Shown piece after piece: positions 55,080-64,000 of a DNA stretch of 64,000 nt. The stretch is taken from NCBI GenBank assembly GCA_009599575.1, contig VWND01000013.1, forward strand, positions 682,001-746,000, read 5' to 3'. The DNA is from Blumeriella jaapii. Lineage: Eukaryota; Ascomycota; Leotiomycetes; Helotiales; Drepanopezizaceae. A model generated the notes under the pieces. That model made no database searches. It was not told the origin of the DNA and saw nothing but the letters and a program-made list of their open reading frames with translations. The translations under genes were made by a program, and so were the position numbers. Each line of letters opens with the position of its first letter. Positions within the stretch are counted from its first letter, which is position 1.

Positions 55080-57377
55080 GTGACAGGCAAACGATCTGAT
55101 CTCAAGTCGTCCTCGCCAGCCTGTGTCGGGCAAGACATCGTCAGCATTCTGTCCAGCATCCTCTCACCCAACAATTCCGAAGATACTAGCTCTTATTTGC
55201 TTTGGAATGGCAATTCATGTATAGAGCCGGCGAGTCCCGACGGTTTACTTCTTCTGGCACATGGTTCACACTCATCCAATTGTTCTACAGCACTTCTTTC
55301 TGCGAGCACTTGTACCGGAGATTCTCATCGCCGCTTCGGTGCCTTTGCTTTTGTATCCTTCGTGGATTGAGGGCAGTATGGTCTTTTGCACACTTCCTTT
55401 CCTTCACGTTTTCCTTGGTTCGTCTTTACATTTCACGTCTGCACAATTTCATCAGAATGGTTTACGATTGGAGGCAGCATTCACTTGATTCCGGTGCTCT
55501 TTACGGGTGCTCTGCTCTTCTGCCAGATGCTCTCGCATTACGACTTGCTGGCTTCTACATGGGGCTCTTTTGGGAGTGGTCTTTGGCAATGTTTGGGGGA
55601 GGAGATTGTATGATAGTTTGGGTTGTCCTTTGGAGGCTGTTTCCACCTGGAGGCATGTCTGCTCCTCATGGGGCTTTGGACGAAAATCACGATGGAAATA
55701 TGGGAATTGATATGGCGGAGGTCAATTTTCAAGGTGGAGAAAAAAACTTTGACTTGGAATGGAATTGGGATTGGATCTTGATCTTGAGTACCTCGATGAT
55801 CAAGCAGTAGCATAGTCTAGATAGAAACAATACAATGACAAACCTTTTTAGAACAATCCTGCTGTCTTCTCCTCTCTGCTCTGCCTGCCTGTGCCACCTC
55901 TGTGCAGCATTGACGCCGATGAAGCTATTCGCAGATCCTTGTTTACGTGGTGTGTTTACGCCGCCCTGGGCGACCGTTGCCCCGAGAAAATTTCTCCTCC
56001 CCTCGGTGAAAATTTTTTCACCAGGCTGAGGGCTTAGGGCTCGCAGCCCTAACAGGCGACAGCGAGGCTGAGAGTAGAGAACTTCTCCTCTGGAGGGGGC
56101 TGGGAAAATATTTCTCTTCAAGTGACGCCATGGGCCTCCGACCTTCAGAAATGGGCATGAGGACCACAACCCTAGACCATTCCCGGTACCCTCGATCCCC
56201 TTCTTCACGCCACGACGACTGCTTGCTGCCTCGTATTGGAGTTCCTTGCATTTGGTTTTCAGGATGCGCGCAATGGGCTTGCAAATGAAAGGTATTCATT
56301 GCTCTCTCTCTCTCTTTTACTTCTGCTTTTATGTGAGGCGTTGGCGACGATGCTAGGGCTACGTAGGTAGAAACCCGGATGCGACATCACAGTATCTACA
56401 TAGGAAGTGGTACTTGGGCGAAGATATGTATTTCTGCTTCATTCTGAGGTTTGCACCTGAAAGTAAACAAATGCTCTCGAATTTGGAAGGCGCGCTATCT
56501 TGGCGGCACGAGCCGGTGGAGAAAAACGTGATGTGCAGAACATGCCAACATTTTTTTTTCTTAGGGTAAGGCACGAGTGTGGTTGTCTGAGTAGTGGAAG
56601 ACGTGATGTGTGGATGGATGCGTATTCGTACAAATTGAGATGGAGATGTTGTGTCATCTGGAACGCGGTTGGGTGAACCTGGAGGAACGGGATGCGCAGC
56701 GCCAATGCCGTCGCAAATGCCCCGGCTCTTGGTTCAGTTCGGTTTTTTCAGACGATTGCCGCGCTTGGGAGAAGTGTGCAGCTTGTCACAGGCGTACTGC
56801 AGATATTCTGCAGATTACCGTTAGGTGCGAATATGAATTAGATGCTACTGGCACAATGGGAGTTTACGATGCCTGGATGGCAGTGGTGAGAAGGTGGACT
56901 TAGGTCAAATTGAGGCCAAGGCCAACACAGCGAGATGCTGGGACAGAATTTCTGAGTCTTCCACCTCTGAGCGCTCTTCTGATCTTCTGATAGCATAACC
57001 TGGTGTGTATCTCAAGATATGTACACCTTTGACTTCCTCGTGTCCGCTTTCCACTTGTACCCCAATTTCTCCGAGTACAAGCAAATTACCCTGTTCCCGG
57101 CCATCCAGCTATCCCGTCTCCAGTACCTCCACCATCCTCCATCTTGTTGATACTCCGTGCTTGACTGTACAATGTGCTAACATGAAGCGCATTGAGTCGG
57201 AGAAGTGGCAATATCACGCCTCCGAACTTGCAGGTAAGGAGATCCCAGTGTAGGCTACCCCTAGATAGACATGAACATCCTTCTTACACATCTTGCAGAT
57301 TTAACGGAGAAGGACCTTCTGAAATCTCCGGAGCGAAGTGTGTTGAAGCATGTGTGCACGATGCCAATGCTTGCCTC
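55080..57377. other. Right flank of the MAT genes, no gene seen
   Basis: About 2.3 kb between MAT1-2-1 and APN2. An open frame at 55202-55810 is Trp/Phe/Leu-rich without a domain and is probably 3' UTR or spacer. A TTTTTTTTC run lies at about 56551-56560. No RNA gene or mobile element recognised. Confidence 0.5.
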
Positions 57378-59494
57378 CTAATTCATGTCCTTAGTCCAGT
57401 CACTGCTCCAGATGAACGTTCCGCATCGCCACTCTGTATTCCTCTCCTTCTTCCCCGACGGGCCCAGAGGTCTTGGGCATACATAGAAAGATCGTCCACA
57501 GTTTTCCCCCGCCTTTTTGGTGACCTGGCTGACGCAGGGCTCATCGTGTTCACATCGTGGTACAATTCGTTTTCCCAAAAGCTTCCCCCAACTCTCCTTG
57601 ACAGCGATTGGGTCATGAACTTTCTTTTGGTCAGCAGGGCTGAAGGAGTTTCCAGATGATAGGTTCTCGAAAGATTCAGTAGCCGGCCGCACTGGAGTGA
57701 AAGGCGCCGAGGAGGAATTGTTTGCAAGGCTTTTCGGGTCAGACTCGGCATCAGCAGTTGACGGAGTGTGGCTCTCTGGCTGCTGTTTCGGCTTGAAGAA
57801 ACCCATTAGATTGCTTTGTCCCTTTCCCGACTGTGCCTTTGCGACTATCGGCCTCGAGACTGCAGTAGTCTTGCCACGCTTTGGAGGCCTGGCGGCGGGG
57901 GACTCGATCGGTCTTTTTAAGGGTTTAGCAGAATCTGGCACGGAAGCAGTCTGCGAACCTTCAGGAGTGACCGTGACCAAGAAGTCTGTGGCTCCTGTTC
58001 CTGTCTCCGTTGTGCTCGCAGAAGCCTCACTTGTTTCTTCGGAAGCGGGTATCCCTCTCTGAGGAAGAGTTGTTCCAACTCTATCCTGGATGCCAAAAGC
58101 AGAGGCAGAGTTCTCAGGTGCCGGTAGCGAAGGTTTTTTGCTAAACATGTCACGGATGCTGCGCCGCGAGTTGAACTCTGGTATGAGCCTAGCAGACATG
58201 GGAAGCAGATCCTTCGCAGACCACTCTCGTTGCCGCACACCATCCTTAAACATGCCGGAACTCATGATGTCCCTCAAATGCACCTCTTTCCCATCAACCT
58301 CGACCTTCTCCTTCAACACCGCATAGACAGGGCAGTGATCAGAGCCCATGAGACCCTCCTGGATGTCGGACTCGCAAAACCAGTCCTTCCAATCCCGACT
58401 ACAGAGAACATAATCAATCCGGGAGCCAAAATTGCCTGGACGAGCATTGATCTTCTGCTCCCAGCACGTAAACATGCCTCTGCGGGTTGGATGGAAAGAT
58501 CGGCAGATGTCCACCAGTACTGGGTTCTCTCTGCCTTCATCCCGCTCCCCAGTGACTTTGCCATCGACGAGTAGCTGGTTCAGCATCCTCCGCGCTGGAG
58601 TCGAGAGGTACTCGTCAATTGTGATGCCCTGTTTGCGCAGCTGTTCCTCGGCATTCGCGGTGTCAATTTCCTCGCGGATAATGTTCAAGTCCCCAGTCCA
58701 GAAGACTTTCTTCCCAGCAGCCACCAGATTCCTCACGCGCGCATCAACGGCAGTCAAGAAGCCAATCCGAAATTCGTCTCGTGACTCGTCTCGATTTGCT
58801 GGGCAGTAGGTACCGATGAGCACAAAGGCTGGAAACTCGAGGATGACACACCGGCCTTCAGAATCAAGCGTGGCAGCATCAAGGGGGCAGTCGGCGAGTT
58901 GGCTCAGGCTGGGATAGCCACCAATCTGTTGATCTTCAGGGAGGTCATAGAAGCTCGTGGAGGAATTTGGGGGGGTCAGGACACCGGTGATGCCTTCTTC
59001 AACCCGAATTGGGGCGCAGATGGAATTGCGAGTGTAGACCGCCACTCCAGCGTAGCCTGTACTTGCTGTTAGCCAAATACAAACGTTGTTAACCACTGTC
59101 GCTCACCTTTCTTGTGCTTTGGCAGGCTGAAAAACACATCCCAGCCTGGAACCAGCACCATATCATCTCGGAGGTCTTTCCTTTGGATCTTAGTCTCTTG
59201 CATCACCACGATATCTGCTTGGAGAATATCGAACATAGCCTAGAACAGTCAAAAGGTATACTCATGATGAAGATTTCGAGATCACGTACAGCAAAAGTCC
59301 TCTCTTGACGCCATGGCTGATATCCGAACGGGTTTCTGTTATGTTCTCAGTAACAAGTCGCCAAATCATCGCAACATCTCAACTAACCTGATTCCATTTA
59401 CTGCTCTATGTCAATATCATTTTCGTCAAAAGACCAGTAGCCACTCACCATTCCAAGTCGTAATTCGGAGCCCCCGTTTCTCCCGGTCCTCCAT
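57378..59494 (-). CDS. APN2: AP endonuclease 2 (Apn2), base-excision repair
   Basis: Cleaves DNA at abasic sites and trims 3' blocks; classical right border of the MAT locus. Five exons: 59494-59449, 59400-59388 (13 nt), 59335-59290, 59239-59107 and 59056-57378, all GT-AG with introns of 48-52 nt, give 638 residues. The ExoIII-like catalytic motifs are intact: LRITTWNVNGIR (rebuilt over two introns), VVMQETKIQRKDLRDD, FWTGDLNI, RPGNFGSRIDYVLC and GLMGSDHCPVYAVL. A PCNA-binding-type motif QSNLMGFFKPK lies in the disordered linker. The C-terminus is a GRF zinc finger (CEHDEPC, CGRSFYVCPRP, EWRCGTFIW), which in Apn2 binds single-stranded DNA. Start ATG 59494 gives MEDREKRG directly before the catalytic domain. 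It is divergent from COX13. Confidence 0.95.
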
Positions 59495-59770
59495 GCTAAC
59501 GGACGTACTCTGGTACGTGTGAGGTTCACAGGACATTCCCTGAACAGCTCTTCACCCAGAAAATCAAGCCACAACCTCCAACAAAACAGATCTGAAGGTC
59601 TCGACGCGTACGAGCGCGTTCGGAGGGAAGACTCGAATCACGTCGTCACTTTCGTCCACGTGACACAAGTCTGAAGATTACGTCAGCCGGATGCGAAACC
59701 TCGGAGGAAGCGGACGACATCTCTGGAGTGCCAATCTCTTGAAGAAGCAATTGAACGACCACAACTCACG
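59495..59770. promoter_or_regulatory. Divergent promoter of APN2 and COX13
   Basis: 276 nt between start codons. A CACGTG E-box followed by AC lies at 59657-59664, about 110 nt before COX13. Confidence 0.6.
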
Positions 59771-60461
59771 ATGTTCCCTCAACGATCTATGCTCCGCGTC
59801 TCTCAGCGCTTTGCCGCTCAGCTGCGCTCGCCAGCTGTCCGCACACCCGCCCAACGCCGCCTGGCAAGCACCGAGACCTCGGCCTTCCACGGCGCCGAGG
59901 ACAACGCCTTCAACCGCGAGCGAAAGGCCGTCAAGGACCACGCTGCTGCTACAAGTGGTACGTGTGCGGGAAAGTGGACTTGAGGATGACAAGGTGTAGC
60001 TGACCCGCTGGCAGATCTGTGGCGCAAGTTGTCTATCTAGTGAGAGCCCTCGGGCGGGGTGGAGATGGGATTGACTGGTTGACCGGGGCGAGAGACGCTG
60101 ACCTTCTTCTGTGCAGCGCCGTAACCCCGGCTTTGATCATCGCTTCGGTGAACGCGTATGTCCTGTGGAACGAGCACTGGAGTCACTGGGAACACATGGC
60201 GCCTCTAGAGGAGAGACCCGAATACCCATACCAGAACATCCGGACCAAGAACTACTACTGGGGTGACGGGGACAAGGTGAGTCTCTATACTCCTGTTTAT
60301 AATCTATATGCCAGCTAACGCGTCTCTCAGACCATTTTGTAAGTCGAATTCCGCCGAGAACATCTCGCAACCATGAGACGGCGCCGAGGGTGAATGTATG
60401 CAGAAGCTAACTCTGCACCAGCTGGAACGACAAAGTCAACTACCACAAGAAGAGCGAGTAA
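59771..60461 (+). CDS. COX13: Cytochrome c oxidase subunit VIa (Cox13)
   Basis: Inner-membrane subunit of respiratory complex IV, 139 residues. Five exons: 59771-59957, 60015-60039 (25 nt), 60117-60276, 60331-60338 (8 nt) and 60422-60461. The N-terminus is an Arg-rich presequence (MFPQRSMLRVSQRFAAQLRS). The mature part includes LWRKLSIYAVTPALIIASVN, a single membrane helix, then AYVLWNEHWSHWEHMAPLEE and YPYQNIRTKNYYWGDGDK. The 8-nt exon encodes T-I plus part of F, giving KTIFWNDKVNY, which is the conserved VIa ending. All junctions keep frame. COX13 beside APN2 is the usual neighbour pair at Pezizomycotina MAT loci. Confidence 0.96.
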
Positions 60462-61008
60462 GGATTGGGCTCAAGGGAGTGAAGGGAAAGGGAGCAAGGC
60501 GTGGGGAAGATGAAGATAGATGCTGCGGGGGCTGGGGCGGACAAGACTGTATATTTCTCCTTGAGTCCTAGCAACACTGGAAACCATGCAAAATCCCACA
60601 TTCTTGATGTTTGATTTGTGAACAACGAGGCACTCAGGATGCTGCGTTGGACCATGGCGCTCTATGTTGGGAAAAGTGGGTTTGACGAAGTGCGGATGGC
60701 GAGTCCAGCACTCGAATGAAGTGCTCTCACCATCGAACTCTGGGAAGGACGGAATGATTCGATGAATAAGGGGGAACAAGGTCTGGGAACGCTACCACCC
60801 GGTCTCGCTGCATTCTCCAGGCTCCGTGTCCGGTAGGTAATCAATGTCACGGAAATCCCGGCAGAAGGGAGCAGTTCGTTGTTTTCTTCAGTGTAGAGAT
60901 CCGAGGGCATCAAAATACACCGGCCAAGAAGGAAGGTCACAACGGGTTAAGGCATTACATTAAGCTTCAATCATGGGTATCATAGCTACTCACTCAGGTA
61001 CAGCCCTT
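60462..61008. other. Convergent 3' region of COX13 and APC5
   Basis: 547 nt with no recognisable gene, repeat or RNA. Confidence 0.5.
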
Positions 61009-63418
61009 CTACGCCTCCACCCCCCTCCGCAAGCCGAGATACACACTCGCATAATCATTGGCCACATTCTCCCCCACGACCTTCATGATCGTTGCCTTCT
61101 TCGCCATCATCTCGCACTGTCCCTTGATATCCTCAATCGCAGAGTACTCGTCGAAAGCGCGGCCGATGTACTCCAGACACCTCGTCAGATTCGCTTTCCG
61201 CGTCTGACTCCCAGATTCTGCCTGCCCAGCGAGGCCCATGTAGGCATCCACGAGGAACGAGTAGAGCTGCGCGTTCAGTGAGCAGTTTTCGTACTCAAGA
61301 GCTCGAGGTATGACGGCTACTAGGATTTGAGCAGAAGCTTGGAACTCCGATAGAGAGGTAAGGATGTTTGCAATAGCACCCATGGCACCCCATAAGGCAG
61401 GAATCAGCCGTGCTCGCCAAGCGATACTTGCTGCCCTCACTGCTACCGAGAATCCCTTTTGAGGGCGTCCAGCTTTGTCTTGGAGTAACGCCTTCATTGT
61501 TAGAATCTTGATCCTCAAATTAAGGTCGTCCCCGTCCTCCTTCATCTCCGAAGCCATCTTCTCAATCTTCGCCAAGGCCTGTCCGTAATCGGTGCGCCGA
61601 ATCAAGTAGTCGATGTGGAGGGTGTTGGTCTCGAAGGCAAGATCAATATCGGTTTCCGAGGCGCTACATTGGAGGAGCTGTGAAAGCAGATGGTCGGCAC
61701 TGTCCAGGTTGTTCCGATGTAGATCCCGCTTCAAACGGAGTATGCCTCGATACTTTTGCCAGTACTGATTGGCTTTCCATGAACGAAGAGAATTTTCGTC
61801 CAATGCATCCAGCTTCGCCATAGCTTCGTCGTACCTGCCCTTCTCTGCTAGCATATGAGCCACTTTGCACGTAAATCTGAGGGTGTCGTCGAAAAGAGCA
61901 AAGCGAGCATGGCAGCTAAGGAAGATATCACAGTACTGCCTTGACAGCTGGGCTACGCCTAACCGTCCCCATAAAGAAGACTGCATGGCGATCTGCGGAC
62001 CCATCATGCTCTTCATGTTCTTCTCGACGACGAGTTGAGAACTCTTCAGGATGTTCTCGAAAGCAGTGGCAACGCTCTCACCGTTGGACATTCCTAGCTT
62101 GGCTTCACTGAGCAGCGACGAGCTCCAGAGTGTCCACATGCCCGTCTCCTTAGCTTTGATCCTAAGAAATGCAAGGCCCTCTCTCTCCACGCCGAGGATG
62201 TTGGTGGAGTCGGCTCCCTGGATCACCTTGGGATGTGCTTTCCCAAAATGATATAGCCAATTGAGAGCAAAGTTCAGGCAGGCCATGTCTTTGTTCTCCC
62301 GAGCAGTAGACACCGTCTCCAGCATCGCGGCCACGGCTTCATCATGGCAGCCAAAGTCGGCTTGTAGGACTGCCAGGTTCATGAGGGCATATTGGTAAAA
62401 GAGTCGGTCTCTGTTTTGCATGGTGTAGTCGAAATATCTATGTAGGTTGTCGAATGATGTAGGATAGTCTCCAGCTCTCCAGGCGTCAAGAAAGCTGATG
62501 CCGATTAGCATGTCTTCGAGGTGGATGAACATGGGCGACTCACTTGAGATAATGTGACAAGCTTGGTACCACAATACTCTTCCCGAGCACGCTTCTGAAC
62601 TTTTCCTTGACATCGTCTGGGATCCTGCTTCCGAGTTCTGGTTCTGTCAGTGACAGTTTTGGACCGCTTCAGCATTGCTTACTCTGCATCTGCTCAACCT
62701 GGAACTCCAACAGCTTCTCAACGTCGTCCGTGCTCGTGATTCCATCTTCATCTCGTATCGAAATTCCCCCGTATGCCACAAGCTCTAGCATCTCCGTAGC
62801 ATCTGTCCCCCACTCCTCTTCTCCCTCCTCCAGCGCTTTGTCGCCGACCCATCTCCCTAATCCACCATTCTTCTTCGTCCAATATGTCCTCGACTCCTCC
62901 CTCCACTTTACGAACGCCACCCACAAAGCCAAGACGTCACTGAAGCGCAGCCGCTCATATTCGACCTTAGCTCTGCGAACGAAGCTCCCGCAAGGTGAGG
63001 TTCTCGAGAGCAAGATCATGTCCCCAGAGGGAGGCGGAATTCCCATCTCGCCATCCCTATTGATCTCCTCTCGAGTCTTGGCTAGCAGGTTCGCGCGCGT
63101 CGTGAAGAATTCGTGCACAGCATCTAGACTATCGATTTCCCATAGCTTCTTGAGGAAGTGGTCCCACAGAGAGCGGCCGGGCAGTCCAGCCGCTGGGTGG
63201 GTGGAGAGGAGGGTCTCGAAGGATTTGAGGTCGAGGAGGAAAGGCAGCGTCTCTAGCTTCGTCTGGCTTCGTGGCTGGTTCTTTATGAATGACGGAAGGA
63301 GTTGATTCAAGATGAAAGACAGTATTGGGATCGTGGAGACGCTGGGAACGATGGCATCAGTGTACAGTTCGACGAGGGCCAGCAGGCCAATTTTCGAAGG
63401 CGTCAGGAATCTTGTCAT
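61009..63418 (-). CDS. APC5: Anaphase-promoting complex subunit 5 (Apc5)
   Basis: Scaffold subunit of the APC/C ubiquitin ligase, acting in mitotic exit. Three exons: 63418-62683, 62643-62544 and 62494-61009, with 39-nt and 49-nt introns, give 773 residues. The N-terminus MTRFLTPSKIGLLALVELY matches the family start; an in-frame ATG at 63457 would add 13 residues. The ANAPC5 helical block is rebuilt over intron 2 (VPSLSHYLN joined to FLDAWRAGDYPTSFDNLHRY), then FDYTMQNRDRLFYQYALMNL. TPR-like helices fill the C-terminal half (KGRYDEAMAKLDALDENSLR and LGRAFDEYSAIEDIKGQCEM-like). The short 39-nt intron (GTAAGC to TGACAG) is near the lower limit for fungi but joins frame exactly. APC5 beyond COX13 is part of the conserved MAT neighbourhood. 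Confidence 0.93.
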
Positions 63419-64000
63419 CGCCGCGGCTTGATCGTGGCTTTCCGCTATTGAAAACACCTACACAAACCATAACTCCATTTCTGGTGGTCAGGAGGGAGGG
63501 AGGAAGTCAGCGGCGAGTCTGGCAGGCAACGCGCCTATTCACGCCTCCGTTATTTTCACGTGACACACAACCCCTCCGTCCCAGAGAAGGTCTCTTCTCT
63601 CTTGATTTGAGATGCAGATGCAGATATGTAATAAACTATAGAAAACTTGGCTTTGATCTGTCCTAGCTGGAAGGTACTAATTCTTCTGTTTGAAGTCGTT
63701 TTCACCCTGGCTCCTTCGTTTCAATAAGTTTGGAGACTTGCAGAAGTATCAGGTCAATAAGCACATTGGAAGCGTGTGGAGGTCCTCGGTAGGATTGAAA
63801 GGAAGGAGATATAGAGTCTACTACATCTCGAACTCTAGGCTATGATCTTGATATGCTTAGGCATGGATTAACTGCGTCTGGGCGTTCTGCTCGCACCATG
63901 TATCTTGACAGAGCTCTATTTGAACAGAAGTTGTTTGTGAATCATGCCTACCAAGCCAATGAACGAACCAGTGCGCTCAAGAGACGGGCAACTTCTGACT
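63419..64000. promoter_or_regulatory. Upstream region of APC5 and right window edge
   Basis: No gene seen. A CACGTG E-box followed by AC lies at 63557-63564, about 140 nt upstream of the APC5 start. Confidence 0.5.

Noticed and set aside
55202..55810. 202-codon frame 3' of MAT1-2-1
   Set aside because: Composition is Trp/Phe/Leu-rich with no domain or splice logic; most likely 3' UTR or spacer. A MAT1-2 accessory gene was considered but not supported.

Overview
This is a gene-dense window from a filamentous ascomycete (Pezizomycotina). It shows short introns (about 39-131 nt) with GT-AG or occasional GC-AG borders and CTNA(C) branch sites, single-copy eukaryotic housekeeping genes, and the arrangement SLA2 - mating-type genes - APN2 - COX13 - APC5 that marks the MAT locus in this subphylum. 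The class cannot be fixed from sequence alone; Dothideomycetes or Eurotiomycetes would both fit.

Left part (1-24.4 kb): a calponin-homology protein (2.6-4.7 kb, -), an unknown conserved-looking protein (5.65-6.85 kb, +), a BTB/POZ protein (8.5-10.1 kb, +), a GEN1/Yen1-type Holliday-junction resolvase (11.7-14.5 kb, -), an Arp10/11-type dynactin actin-related protein (14.9-16.6 kb, +), mitochondrial seryl-tRNA synthetase (17.0-18.5 kb, +), the SF3a subunit Prp21/SF3A1 (19.8-21.6 kb, -) and the Sec4 exchange factor Sec2 (22.2-24.3 kb, -). Several of these are interrupted by apparent one-base frameshifts.

Middle (24.4-31.3 kb): a gene-poor stretch rich in GTAC/TACAGTAC palindromes and microsatellites. 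It carries a 525-bp non-autonomous Tc1/mariner-like element with perfect 31-bp inverted ends and a TA target duplication, one small cysteine-containing secreted protein (28.6-29.1 kb, -), and a 120-bp tandem duplication.

Right part (31.3-64 kb): divergent ribosomal genes RPL21 and RPS9 sharing a 272-bp promoter, SLU7 (splicing), REV3 (DNA polymerase zeta), an Nvj2/TEX2-type SMP lipid-transfer protein, and SLA2 (endocytosis). Next comes the MAT locus: an alpha-box MAT1-1-1 gene, an upstream co-oriented second MAT1-1-type gene, and, divergently, an HMG-box MAT1-2-1 gene. APN2 (AP endonuclease), COX13 (cytochrome oxidase VIa) and APC5 (anaphase-promoting complex) follow.

The main result is that intact alpha-box and HMG-box genes sit side by side in one haploid sequence. 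That is the genotype of a primary homothallic (self-fertile) fungus. The two classes of mating regulator are separated by only a 272-bp divergent promoter between the second MAT1-1-type gene and MAT1-2-1.
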